This document shows positions 17,950-27,412 of a stretch of DNA of 64,000 nt, piece by piece. Made by a program: the position numbers and the translations under genes. The stretch lies in NCBI GenBank assembly GCA_902622595.1, contig CACNQM010000001.1:186001-250000 (forward strand). The letters run 5' to 3'. The DNA comes from an uncultured Bacteroidota bacterium (lineage in GTDB: Bacteria; Bacteroidota; Bacteroidia; Flavobacteriales; Flavobacteriaceae). Every line of letters begins with the position of its first letter. Within the stretch, counting starts at the first letter, position 1. The notes under the pieces were generated by a model that worked only from the letters and a program-made list of their open reading frames with translations, was not told the origin of the DNA and did not search any database.

Positions 17950-19382
17950 TTTTTTATTTTTATTTTATTGAAAACTTCAATTACCTTATCAAAAAGCGAG
18001 AATCTAATTACTCTGTCAGTGGACACTAAAATTGTCAAATAAATTGCAAAAGGAGCTATAATAAATGTCGAAATCCAACTACCAATAAATGGACTAATTG
18101 AATTATCTTCTGCAGCATTTTTTCCAAATACACCTATGTAGTGATATGTCAAAAAAATAATTATTGACAAAACAAGAGGAAAGCCCAGTCCTCCTTTTCG
18201 TATGATAGCACCAAGGGAAGAGCCAATTAAAAATAAAAATATACATGCAAATACCAGGCTATATCTTTCATTAACAGTAAGTTTATGAAGATTAATCAAT
18301 TTTTGTTGTAAGAAAAAAGTCTTTTTCTTATTTGATAATTGTCTTAAATAAGAATCCACTTCTTCCTCTGCAATTGACAAAACTCCATTTATTTCATACA
18401 CTTCAGGAGAATCAAGAAGTTTTAGAAAAGACCCATAATCGTAATCATCTTCTAATTCAATCTGATTTGGATTTAGGTTGGGTAATTTCTTTAGAGAATG
18501 ACCAATAATAAATCTTTCTGAAAACATATTTATATCTTCTTGGAATTTTGTTTTTAAGGTATCTGAGCTCTTCTTTAGTTGATTAATTTTTTGCATTTTA
18601 TATGTAGACCTGTATGTTTCTTCTTCAAGATCAACATTATTAAAGTCTGATATATCAATGTTAAGTATATATTCTTCAAATGATGCTCTAGTATGGGGAT
18701 AATTTTGTTTTTCAGCTGCAGTAGAGGCAACAACATCTTCATATCTATTCCCATTCTTTAAAATTAATTGAAGGTAATTATCATTTTCATTTCTAACCTC
18801 ACCACTTTCTGCTTTGATTACTAAACGATTGATTTCATCATTTGAAATATTATGAAGTATAATGTCTTCAAGATATTGTTCATTATCTCCGTATTTTCTG
18901 GAGACTTTAATATTCATGTCACCAATATCATTAAATATACCTTCACGTATACTTAGAGTTGGTTTAAGTTTTGCAAGATTCTTCCTTAGATTGTAGGATT
19001 TAAGTTCACCATATGTTACAACATGATTAGAAAAATAAAATGACCCAATTCCAAGAAAAACATGAAATATTAATAATGCAACCATACTTCTAATAATGGA
19101 TATACCATTTGATTTCATTGCAATAAATTCATAGTTTTCTGATAGAGTACCGTAGGTAGTTAATGAGGCTAGAAGTATTGATAAGGGTAAAACAAGTGGG
19201 ACTAATTTAGGTGAAAAATATATAAAGAACTTACCTATAGTAAAAATATCTAAACCCTTTCCTGCTAGTTCATCAATATATAACCAAAAAGTTTGAATTA
19301 TAAAAATTAGGAAGCATATTGCAAAAACAGCTATGAATCTACTTAGGTAAAATTTTAATATGTACTTATCGAGTATCTTCAA
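17946..19382 (-). CDS. LptF/LptG (YjgP/YjgQ) family LPS export permease
   Basis: This 478-residue protein has the YjgP/YjgQ layout: membrane helices near the N-terminus, a large periplasmic region of about 250 residues, and three or so helices at the C-terminus. The N-terminal segment ILDKYILKFYLSRF and the region KFFIYFSPKLVPLVLPLSILLASL are typical. It works with LptB to pull lipopolysaccharide from the inner membrane. Flavobacteria usually have separate F and G copies; which one this is cannot be told. The start is a TTG at 19382, one base after the LolA-like stop. It ends overlapping ribB by 4 bases. Confidence 0.9.
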   Translation of the reverse strand: MKILDKYILKFYLSRFIAVFAICFLIFIIQTFWLYIDELAGKGLDIFTIGKFFIYFSPKLVPLVLPLSILLASLTTYGTLSENYEFIAMKSNGISIIRSMVALLIFHVFLGIGSFYFSNHVVTYGELKSYNLRKNLAKLKPTLSIREGIFNDIGDMNIKVSRKYGDNEQYLEDIILHNISNDEINRLVIKAESGEVRNENDNYLQLILKNGNRYEDVVASTAAEKQNYPHTRASFEEYILNIDISDFNNVDLEEETYRSTYKMQKINQLKKSSDTLKTKFQEDINMFSERFIIGHSLKKLPNLNPNQIELEDDYDYGSFLKLLDSPEVYEINGVLSIAEEEVDSYLRQLSNKKKTFFLQQKLINLHKLTVNERYSLVFACIFLFLIGSSLGAIIRKGGLGFPLVLSIIIFLTYHYIGVFGKNAAEDNSISPFIGSWISTFIIAPFAIYLTILVSTDRVIRFSLFDKVIEVFNKIKIKK

Positions 19383-19383
19383 A

Positions 19384-19998
19384 TTATTTGACTATTGTGT
19401 AGTTTTTATATTTACTAATATCAAATTTAAATAAAGACAATGGAACAGATAAATTATAATCATAAGTTAATGTTAAAAAAGTATTGATTACCTGGTTGCT
19501 TGATGAATCTTTCATCTCTATTTTTTCAATTGAATAGTTTGAAGAATTAATTGAAATAAAATAAATAATACCATCATCTTCACTAGTTGCTGTAATAATA
19601 TATTTTTTTGAGTTACTTATGAAATCAAGTTCATGATCTTCTTTAAAAAAATTTAAAAGTTGATGTGGAGTAAATTCAAAAAGGGTAATATCTGAATTAT
19701 CAACTATAATTTCCTGATTTTCATGAACAATTGTGAAGATATTTTCTCCATCATAAATTTGATCAATATAATTTGTGTCAATAAAATATTTTTCTCCTCT
19801 TGTAAAAAGTTCACCTGTTATTGGTAAAATTGGATTATCAAGTTTTGACTCAATTTTAAACTTATAATAAGAGTCAGTCAAAACCAATGACTTTTCTTGT
19901 GCTTTTTTAAGAATTTCTTCGGCAGATTGACAGAATATATTGTTAATCCCAAAGATTAATAAAACTAGAGCCTTAAATATGTTTAAATTATTTATCAC
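19384..19998 (-). CDS. LolA-like outer-membrane lipoprotein carrier protein
   Basis: This 204-residue protein has a signal peptide (MINNLNIFKALVLLIFGINNIFC, then QSAEEIL). The mature part matches the LolA/LolB-like half-barrel pattern common in Bacteroidota: KAQEKSLVLTDSYYKFKI near the start and a predicted series of beta strands. LolA carries lipoproteins across the periplasm. The start is a GTG inside the end of ftsK (11-base overlap). Position between ftsK and lptF/G supports a role in envelope assembly. Sequence similarity within this family is low, so the call leans on pattern and context. Confidence 0.8.
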   Translation of the reverse strand: MINNLNIFKALVLLIFGINNIFCQSAEEILKKAQEKSLVLTDSYYKFKIESKLDNPILPITGELFTRGEKYFIDTNYIDQIYDGENIFTIVHENQEIIVDNSDITLFEFTPHQLLNFFKEDHELDFISNSKKYIITATSEDDGIIYFISINSSNYSIEKIEMKDSSSNQVINTFLTLTYDYNLSVPLSLFKFDISKYKNYTIVK

Positions 19999-22249
19999 TC
20001 AAAAGAGATTCTAACGAATTTAAATCTGAAATCAACACTTGTCTTGGTTTACTTCCTTCAAATGGTCCAACAATACCTGCATTTTCCATTTGATCAATCA
20101 GCCTCCCAGCTCTATTGTATCCAAGTTTAAGTTTTCTTTGCAATAATGATGCTGAGCCTTGTTGATTAGTCACTATTACTCTTGCTGCCTCATTAAACAT
20201 TGTATCTCTCTCGTCTACGGAAATCTCAGAGGACGAATTTATATCTTCTTTTGAATACTCTGGCAAAATATATGCTGACGTATAACCAGTCTGAGAGCCA
20301 ATAAAATCTGATAATTTTTCAACTTCAGGAGTATCTATAAATCCACATTGTATTCTAGTTAAATCATTTGATTGAGAATACAATAAATCCCCTCTTCCAA
20401 TTAACTGTTCAGCACCTCCAACATCTAGTATTGTCCTTGAGTCAATTTTTGAAGTAACTCTAAATGCAATCCTGGCTGGAAAATTAGCTTTTATTAAACC
20501 TGTAATAACATTAACAGATGGTCTCTGAGTAGCTATTATTAAATGAATTCCTACAGCTCTAGAAAGTTGAGCAAGTCTTGCAAGTGGTGTTTCAACTTCT
20601 TTTCCTGCTGTCATTATTAGATCCGCAAATTCATCAATAACCAGAACAATATATGGAAGAAATGTATGACCATTTTCTGGATTTAGCTTTCTTGATATAA
20701 ATTTTGCATTATATTCTTTAATATTCCTGGACATAGCATCCTTTAATAGCTCATATCTTTTATCCATTTCTCTACATAATGAATTAAGGGTATTTATGAC
20801 TTTATCATTTTCAATTATAATTGCATCCTCAGATTCAGGAAGTTTTGCTAAATAGTGCCTCTCAATTTTATTATAGATTGATAGTTCAATCTTTTTTGGA
20901 TCTACAAGAACAAATTTTACTTCAGCTGGATGCTTTTTGTAAAGAATAGATGTCAAAATAGCATTAATACCTACTGATTTACCTTGTCCAGTTGCTCCTG
21001 CCATAAGTAGATGAGGCATTTTTGTAAGATCAACAATGAATGTTTCATTACTAATAGTTTTACCTATTGCGATGGGAAGTTCCATTTCGGATTTAATATA
21101 TTTTTTTGAAGACAAAAGGGACTTCATTGATACAACCGATTTTTTCTTATTTGGAACTTCAATACCAATTGTGCCTTTTCCTGGTATAGGGGCAATTATT
21201 CTTATCCCAAGAGCAGAGAGAGATAATGCTATGTCATCTTCAAGGTTTTTAATCTTTGAAATTCTTACACCTGCATCCGGAATTATTTCATATAAAGTAA
21301 CTGTTGGACCAATTGTTGCTTTAATTTGCTTAATTCCAATATTATAGTTTTTTAAGGTATCAACAATCTTATTTTTATTTGTTTCTAGTTCATCTTGATC
21401 AATCTTTATTGTACCATCTCCATAATCTTTAAGTAAATCAATCCCTGGATTTTTAAAATTTCTTAAATTCAGAGTAGGATCAAACTTTTTTAATTTTACC
21501 CTATCAAAACTTATTTTTTCAGAGCTTTTTTCTTCAAAATTAATTTCTTCAACTTCCATTGATATCTCATCTGAGTTAATTGAAGAATCATTTAAATCAA
21601 TTTTAACTTTATCTTCTTCATAATCAGTAGTTTCAACATCAGATTCAATACTTAAGCTTTCATTTAATTTATTATTTGAGTCTGGTTTAACAGCTTTTGA
21701 ATTGTTTGTCTTCTTAAATAGATATAAAAAAGAATTAGGAGTTAAATTCCAAACTATTGCAGCTGATGTAAGTAAGATGAAGGATAAAATTATAATAATG
21801 CCAGTATCCCCAATATATGCCTTTAGTAATGAGTTTAGTTCAAAGCCTTTAATACCTGTTTGTAATGGGTAATAATTGCTAATATATCCTGAGAATATTA
21901 TAGTCCATATCATTAAGACTAATAGCCAATTTACATTCTTTATCAGCTGTGATATTTTTTTATTAAAGAGAATAAAGTAAGATGATATAAAAAGTATAAT
22001 TGGTATGACAAAGCTTCCAATCCCAAATAACTTGAAAATAAAAAAATGGCTTATTGATGCTCCTACCTTTCCTAGTATATTTTCTACTTGAACGTCTCTA
22101 TCGAAAAGACTATTAACATTACTTTGGTCTACTTTCCAGTTAAACATGTATGAGACAAAGGAGCTGAAAAGTATAATTGAAATGAATAGAAGTATGTAGC
22201 CAAGTACAACTTTAAATTTGTTTAGACTAGCTGATCTATTACTACTCAT
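19988..22249 (-). CDS. ftsK: DNA translocase FtsK
   Basis: This 753-residue protein has an N-terminal domain with about four membrane helices (residues 14-170) and an acidic linker (180-250). The RecA-like motor follows, with Walker A GATGQGKS at 418-425 and the VLVIDEFADLIM Walker B region. A C-terminal winged-helix gamma domain (about 690-753, QGSASLLQRKLKLGYNRAGRL) reads KOPS-type sites. It pumps chromosomal DNA through the septum and coordinates dimer resolution with division. It is the first gene of a four-gene operon. A TATTTTTG -7-like element lies 18 bases upstream of the ATG. All motor and gamma parts look intact. Confidence 0.96.
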   Translation of the reverse strand: MSSNRSASLNKFKVVLGYILLFISIILFSSFVSYMFNWKVDQSNVNSLFDRDVQVENILGKVGASISHFFIFKLFGIGSFVIPIILFISSYFILFNKKISQLIKNVNWLLVLMIWTIIFSGYISNYYPLQTGIKGFELNSLLKAYIGDTGIIIILSFILLTSAAIVWNLTPNSFLYLFKKTNNSKAVKPDSNNKLNESLSIESDVETTDYEEDKVKIDLNDSSINSDEISMEVEEINFEEKSSEKISFDRVKLKKFDPTLNLRNFKNPGIDLLKDYGDGTIKIDQDELETNKNKIVDTLKNYNIGIKQIKATIGPTVTLYEIIPDAGVRISKIKNLEDDIALSLSALGIRIIAPIPGKGTIGIEVPNKKKSVVSMKSLLSSKKYIKSEMELPIAIGKTISNETFIVDLTKMPHLLMAGATGQGKSVGINAILTSILYKKHPAEVKFVLVDPKKIELSIYNKIERHYLAKLPESEDAIIIENDKVINTLNSLCREMDKRYELLKDAMSRNIKEYNAKFISRKLNPENGHTFLPYIVLVIDEFADLIMTAGKEVETPLARLAQLSRAVGIHLIIATQRPSVNVITGLIKANFPARIAFRVTSKIDSRTILDVGGAEQLIGRGDLLYSQSNDLTRIQCGFIDTPEVEKLSDFIGSQTGYTSAYILPEYSKEDINSSSEISVDERDTMFNEAARVIVTNQQGSASLLQRKLKLGYNRAGRLIDQMENAGIVGPFEGSKPRQVLISDLNSLESLLSDK

Positions 22250-22266
22250 ATATTAATGGTGTTTTA

Positions 22267-22274
22267 CAAAAATA
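22267..22274 (-). promoter_or_regulatory. Candidate -7 promoter element for the ftsK operon
   Basis: On the minus strand this reads TATTTTTG, matching TAnnTTTG, 18 bases before the ftsK ATG at 22249. The 41-base gap after nhaC supports a separate transcript. No TTTG lies at the usual distance. Confidence 0.4.
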
Positions 22275-22290
22275 CGAATATGAGTTTATA

Positions 22291-23751
22291 TTATTGATTT
22301 TTGATTCCCAAAGTCCTAATTTTTATTCTTAGTGCTGCATATATTAAAGTCATGAAAGGGCTTATCCAATTAAAAATTGCATAAATAAAATATTCACCTA
22401 CACTTACACCCAAGACAGATGAATGATAGGCACCACAAGAATTCCATGGAATTAGTGCAGAGGTAACTGTGGCAGAATCTTCTAGTGTCCTACTCAGGTT
22501 TTCAGGAGCTAGACCCTTGTCCTCAAATGCCTTTTCAAACATCTTACCAGAGACAACAATTGATAAATACTGGTCAGAGGCAGTTAAATTTAATGCTAGA
22601 CAAGATGCAACAGTACTAGCAAATAATTTAAAAATATTATCAGCCAAATTTAACAATGCTTTGCTTATAGATTTAATAGCACCAATTGCATCCATTGAAC
22701 CTCCAAAAATCATCGTAGCCATCACCAGAAAAATAGTGTTTAACATTCCAATCATTCCACCAGTAGAAAAAAGTTCATTTAAAATTTCACTTTCAGTAGT
22801 TATAGACACATCACTTGTAATAGTGTCTATTAATACTTTGTATGAAGCAATTATTGAGTTATTTGAGGAATCAGAAAGTTCGTTAATTATCTGAGGTTGA
22901 AACAAAATAGAAAACAGTGCTCCTAAAAGTGTACCTACTGTAAGAGCTTTTATTGGAGGAGTTTTTTTAACTATCATTATTAACACAATAATTGGAACAA
23001 TAAATAATACTAGAGAAATGTTAAATGTATTTTCAATTGTATTAATTAAAAATGAATTGTCAGTTACTCCACTGGATGATTGATTAATACCAAGTATAAT
23101 GAATACTATTAAAGTAATTGAAATACTTGGAATCGTCGTGTATGTCAAATATTTAATATGTTTAAATAAATCAACTTTTGCGACTGCTGCAGCTAAATTT
23201 GTAGTATCACTTAGGGGAGATAATTTATCTCCAAAATAAGCGCCAGCTATTACTGCTCCACCAACCATTCCTGCTGGTATTCCCAAAGCTTTTCCAATAC
23301 CTACAAGGGCGATACCAACAGTAGCTGATGTTGTCCAGCTGCTTCCAGTCGCTACTGAAATAATTGAACATATAATTATACATGCTGGCAAAAATATATT
23401 GGGATCAAGAATTTTTAATCCATAGTAGACCATTGAAGGGATAATTCCACTAATCATCCATGTACCAGCTAGAGCTCCTACCCATAATAATATAATTAGT
23501 GCAGGAGTAACTGATTTAATACTATTTGAGATGCTATTAACCACATCTTTATAAGAAACATTGTATAGATTGCCAATCATAGCTGCAAATGCTCCACTGA
23601 GTATTAGAATGAATTGACTTGAACCAGCTAATGGATCTGCATCATAAATAAATACGTTTGCATATAGATTAAATGATAATAGAGTTACCAAAAAGATTAG
23701 AGGCAAAATTGCTATTTGTAGAGGTATAATCTTTTTGCTAGTGTCTTCCAA
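22291..23751 (-). CDS. nhaC: Na+/H+ antiporter NhaC family protein
   Basis: This is a 486-residue membrane protein with about 12 hydrophobic segments. Conserved NhaC stretches are visible: ATGSSWTTSATVGIALVGIGKALGIP, GAYFGDKLSPLSDTTNLA and PWNSCGAYHSSVLGV. It exchanges Na+ for H+, which fits a marine bacterium using sodium cycles. The start appears to be TTG at 23751; no ATG is available near the N-terminus in this frame. It is divergent from tilS across about 90 bases. Some family members exchange malate or lactate instead, so the exact ions are inferred. Confidence 0.92.
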   Translation of the reverse strand: MEDTSKKIIPLQIAILPLIFLVTLLSFNLYANVFIYDADPLAGSSQFILILSGAFAAMIGNLYNVSYKDVVNSISNSIKSVTPALIILLWVGALAGTWMISGIIPSMVYYGLKILDPNIFLPACIIICSIISVATGSSWTTSATVGIALVGIGKALGIPAGMVGGAVIAGAYFGDKLSPLSDTTNLAAAVAKVDLFKHIKYLTYTTIPSISITLIVFIILGINQSSSGVTDNSFLINTIENTFNISLVLFIVPIIVLIMIVKKTPPIKALTVGTLLGALFSILFQPQIINELSDSSNNSIIASYKVLIDTITSDVSITTESEILNELFSTGGMIGMLNTIFLVMATMIFGGSMDAIGAIKSISKALLNLADNIFKLFASTVASCLALNLTASDQYLSIVVSGKMFEKAFEDKGLAPENLSRTLEDSATVTSALIPWNSCGAYHSSVLGVSVGEYFIYAIFNWISPFMTLIYAALRIKIRTLGIKNQ

Positions 23752-23842
23752 TGTAGATAATATTTTACAAGTTCAGAATTTTTTTTTTAATGCAAAATAT
23801 TATTAGGCAGTTATTTGACTAAACTTTAATTATTTTTACCAA

Positions 23843-24772
23843 GTGGAACATACAATTGAAAAAATTTTAAAAGAGAAGGTCAAAGCATATGAAAAATGTA
23901 ATTTTTTATTAGCTGTGAGCGGTGGAGTTGACAGTATGGTTCTAGCAAATCTTTTCTTAAAAAATAATTTAAGCTTTTCTATTGCTCACTGCAACTTTAA
24001 ATTAAGATCAAAAGAAAGTGATATAGACCATGATTTTGTAAAAAAATGGTGCTTAAAGCATAAAATTCATTGTTATAGTAATGAATTTGACACCATTGAA
24101 TTTTGTAAAAAGAATAAAATGGGTATTCAAGAGGGGGCAAGAAAATTAAGATATGATTGGTTTGACGGTCTTTTATCAAAGTTTAATTTTGATTATTTAG
24201 TTACAGCTCACCATTTAGATGATCAAATCGAGACATATCTTATAAATTCTTCTAGAGGATCAGGAATTAACGGATTATTAGGCATTACATCAAGTTCTCA
24301 AAAAATATTTAGACCACTCCTAAATATTTTAAAAATTGATATTTTAGATTATGCACAACAAAATTCTGTAGATTTCAGAGAGGATTCATCAAATTCCAGT
24401 GAAGATTATCAAAGGAATATGATTAGAAATTCTGTGCTTCCATCATTTAATGAATTTGATGATAATGTTATGTTAAAGTTCAAAACAACAATTAATAACC
24501 TACAATCAACTAAGATATTTGTAGATGAAATAATGAAAGAAACAAAAAATCAACTTTTTGTAAACAATACAGATTCAATTAAAGTTAATATTGAAATGTT
24601 GATGGAAAAGAAACCTTTAGAGTTTTATGTTCATAACCTATTCCATGAATTTGGTTTCAATTATAAGGAAGTTATAAAAATATTTAATTCAGATTCTGGA
24701 AAACATATTTTGTCTAATACCCATAATATGACAAAATTTAAAGGTGATTTAATAATTAAGAAAAATGACTAG
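23843..24772 (+). CDS. tilS: tRNA(Ile)-lysidine synthase, short form
   Basis: This 309-residue protein has the PP-loop ATP motif SGGVDS at 26-31 and the TilS segments GARKLRYDWF and VTAHHLDDQIETYL. It converts C34 of tRNA-Ile(CAU) to lysidine so that it reads AUA. Most TilS proteins, including the Escherichia coli enzyme, run past 400 residues with a C-terminal tRNA-binding domain. This one ends after the first linker region, similar in size to the Aquifex enzyme. The frame ends in a natural stop that overlaps the next gene by 8 bases, so it is not an obvious frameshift. The start is GTG. Confidence 0.9.
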   Translation: MEHTIEKILKEKVKAYEKCNFLLAVSGGVDSMVLANLFLKNNLSFSIAHCNFKLRSKESDIDHDFVKKWCLKHKIHCYSNEFDTIEFCKKNKMGIQEGARKLRYDWFDGLLSKFNFDYLVTAHHLDDQIETYLINSSRGSGINGLLGITSSSQKIFRPLLNILKIDILDYAQQNSVDFREDSSNSSEDYQRNMIRNSVLPSFNEFDDNVMLKFKTTINNLQSTKIFVDEIMKETKNQLFVNNTDSIKVNIEMLMEKKPLEFYVHNLFHEFGFNYKEVIKIFNSDSGKHILSNTHNMTKFKGDLIIKKND

Positions 24773-26693
24773 AAAAATATTTTTCACCTTTATATCAATT
24801 TTCACTTTAAATGCTCAAGAGATTGAACCGGTTGAGTGGGAATATGATGTGAATAAAATCAATGATACAGAATACAATATTTCTTTTAGTGCATCAATAT
24901 TAGATGGCTGGAAATTGTATTCTCAATTTTCTCCTGATGAAGGTGCTCTGCCTACCTCATTTAGATTCATTAATAATATCTCAGATTTTGAAGCAGACGA
25001 ATTATTTAACGAGGATGATTATATAATAGGCTTTGATAATGTTTTTAAAATGGACCTGTTCTATTATGAAAATGAAGCCAATTTTAATCAAAATATAAAG
25101 TTATTAGATAAAGATTTAAATCAAATTAAAGTTGAAATTGACTATTCATCATGTGATGATAAATTATGTATTTTTAGAAATGAGACTTTTAATGTAGTTT
25201 TTGATAATAGTATCATTACAACTGAGTCTGATAATGTAACTTTAGAAGATGTAAGAAGGTATAGTGCACTTGAACTTGATTTAGATAAATCAAATTATGA
25301 TTCCAATAACTTTATTGAAAAGTCTAATTATTTTGAAATATTCATATTTGGTTTAATTGCAGGATTTTTAGCATTATTAACTCCTTGTGTATTCCCTATG
25401 ATACCTCTGACTGTATCTTATTTTATAGATGAATCTAAACTCAGTTATAGTGGTGCTATTTCAGCATCACTTTATGGTGGATTTATAGTTTTAATTTATA
25501 TTTTATTAAGTATCCCATTTCATGTTTTTGATAGCCTAAACCCTAATATACTTAATACTATTTCTACCAATGTTTATGTAAACATTACATTCTTTGTTGT
25601 ATTCATTTTGTTTGCAATTTCATTTTTTGGATATTTTGATATAGTTATTCCAAGTAATATTATATCTGGTTCTGAGAAGAAATCAGATAAGGGAGGAATT
25701 ATTGGAATTTTTTTCATGTCACTTACACTTGCTCTTGTTTCATTCTCATGTACGGGTCCAATTTTAGGATCTTTACTAGCTGGTTCACTGTCATCTGCTC
25801 AATCTGGGGCAACACAGCTTACATATGGTATGTTTGGATTTGGAGTTGCACTTGCCTTTCCTTTTACTTTATTGGCTTTTTATCCTAAATATCTATCTCT
25901 GATCCCAAAATCAGGAATTTGGCTAAAGAAACTTAAAGTTTCTCTCGGTTTTATTGAGCTTGCTCTTGCTTTTAAATTTCTTTCCAATGCAGACTTAGTT
26001 GAGGGATGGGGTATTTTAAAGCGTGAAATTTTCATCCTTATCTGGGTTGTTATTTTTCTATCCATGTCACTATATTTATTTGGCTCTTATTTTGGTAGGC
26101 TAAAGTTCAATTATAAAAGCATATCAGGATGGGTATTTTTATTATTTTCATTTTTTTTACTCAGTGGTATATATGATAGCAAAAATGTGAGACTCTTAAG
26201 TGGTATTCTTCCTCCTGAGTTCTATTCTGTTGAAGAAAAACAAAATGAATGTCCTCTGGGTCTAAATTGTTTTAAAAATTATGATGAAGGAAAAGAATAT
26301 GCTTTAGAGAATAATAAAATTATATTATTAGACTTTACAGGTTGGGCCTGTGCTAATTGCAGAAGAATGGAAGAAAATGTATGGTCAAAACCAAAAATAT
26401 TTGAGTTGTTAGATAATAATTATGTTATAATTTCCCTTTACGTAGATGATAGAACTGAGTTATCAGATAATGAGAAATTTAAATACATTAATAAATCAGG
26501 AAGAATTCAGTATATAAACAATATTGGAAGGAGATGGTCTCTTTTTCAGCAAATAAATTTTAATAATGCTTCTCAACCTTACTATGTTGCGATGCTTCCT
26601 TCTGGTAAAATTTTATCTGAGCCAATTCAGTTCACTTCAGATAAAAAGTTTCAAAATTGGCTTGAGACATCAATAGAAGAATCAATTAACTAA
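24765..26693 (+). CDS. DsbD-like thiol:disulfide interchange protein
   Basis: This 642-residue, three-part protein has a signal peptide and a periplasmic DsbD-alpha-type domain with a redox Cys pair C130/C135. About eight membrane helices follow, with the two transmembrane cysteines in LLTPCVFPMIP (C208) and SCTGPILGS (C329). The C-terminal thioredoxin-like domain has WACANC (C529/C532). It moves electrons from cytoplasmic thioredoxin to periplasmic proteins, for example for disulfide isomerisation or cytochrome c maturation. It overlaps tilS by 8 bases and ends 1 base before a convergent nitroreductase. All six expected cysteines are present. Confidence 0.93.
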   Translation: MTRKIFFTFISIFTLNAQEIEPVEWEYDVNKINDTEYNISFSASILDGWKLYSQFSPDEGALPTSFRFINNISDFEADELFNEDDYIIGFDNVFKMDLFYYENEANFNQNIKLLDKDLNQIKVEIDYSSCDDKLCIFRNETFNVVFDNSIITTESDNVTLEDVRRYSALELDLDKSNYDSNNFIEKSNYFEIFIFGLIAGFLALLTPCVFPMIPLTVSYFIDESKLSYSGAISASLYGGFIVLIYILLSIPFHVFDSLNPNILNTISTNVYVNITFFVVFILFAISFFGYFDIVIPSNIISGSEKKSDKGGIIGIFFMSLTLALVSFSCTGPILGSLLAGSLSSAQSGATQLTYGMFGFGVALAFPFTLLAFYPKYLSLIPKSGIWLKKLKVSLGFIELALAFKFLSNADLVEGWGILKREIFILIWVVIFLSMSLYLFGSYFGRLKFNYKSISGWVFLLFSFFLLSGIYDSKNVRLLSGILPPEFYSVEEKQNECPLGLNCFKNYDEGKEYALENNKIILLDFTGWACANCRRMEENVWSKPKIFELLDNNYVIISLYVDDRTELSDNEKFKYINKSGRIQYINNIGRRWSLFQQINFNNASQPYYVAMLPSGKILSEPIQFTSDKKFQNWLETSIEESIN

Positions 26694-26694
26694 G

Positions 26695-27411
26695 TTATTT
26701 TCTAAAATATACATCATCAAATGGAATCCTAAATCTTTCTCCATAAACCCCTTCTTTTAATCTAATTCCACACCCAATTACCATATTTATTTCTGACTTT
26801 GAATTTAGTTTTAGTAGCTTTTTTAATTTTAATGAATCGAAGCCTTCCATAGGACATGTATCATATCCAAATCCTGCCATACTTATCATAAAATTTTGAG
26901 ATGCTAAAGCTGCACTTTTGTGAGCAACAACTCTGGTATCAGAATTTCTAAGTTGTCTATACATTACTCTAAAAAATCCTAGAAAATTTGCTAATAAATA
27001 TTTACAATAGCTGTAGATACCAAGAAAGTCATTATAAACTAATGGAACGGCTTTAGTATAATATTTTTTAGTCAAATCATATTGTCTTTGACTTAGCTTT
27101 TGCTTTTTAGAATCAAAAAAATCAATATTCTGATTAGCTCTTTTTTTCCAGAGATCTCTTCTGACTATTGTTATTACTATCTGTTTTGCTGTTGATGAAG
27201 CAGGTTGATCAAAACAAATTTTAGATACTTTTCTTAATAAATCTTTATTTGTAATATGGTAGAATTCCCATAACTGTAGATTACTACTTGTAGGAGCTAA
27301 TACACCATTTTCAATACACTTTTTTACAATCTCAGTATCAATCTCTTTGTTTGGGTCAAATTTCCTAACTGATCTTCTAAAATTAATTGCATCAGTCACA
27401 CTTTTTTCCAT
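26695..27411 (-). CDS. Nitroreductase family protein
   Basis: This 238-residue FMN-dependent oxidoreductase candidate has the N-terminal FRRSVRKF and APTSSNLQLWEF motifs that bind FMN in nitroreductases, and a C-terminal CGIRLKEG stretch. Such enzymes reduce nitro groups, quinones or other acceptors with NAD(P)H; the substrate is unknown. It directly follows the aldehyde dehydrogenase gene (1-base gap), so the two are probably co-transcribed. An insertion in the middle (residues about 75-130) is rich in Lys and aromatic residues and makes it slightly longer than minimal family members. Confidence 0.85.
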   Translation of the reverse strand: MEKSVTDAINFRRSVRKFDPNKEIDTEIVKKCIENGVLAPTSSNLQLWEFYHITNKDLLRKVSKICFDQPASSTAKQIVITIVRRDLWKKRANQNIDFFDSKKQKLSQRQYDLTKKYYTKAVPLVYNDFLGIYSYCKYLLANFLGFFRVMYRQLRNSDTRVVAHKSAALASQNFMISMAGFGYDTCPMEGFDSLKLKKLLKLNSKSEINMVIGCGIRLKEGVYGERFRIPFDDVYFRK

Positions 27412-27412
27412 A

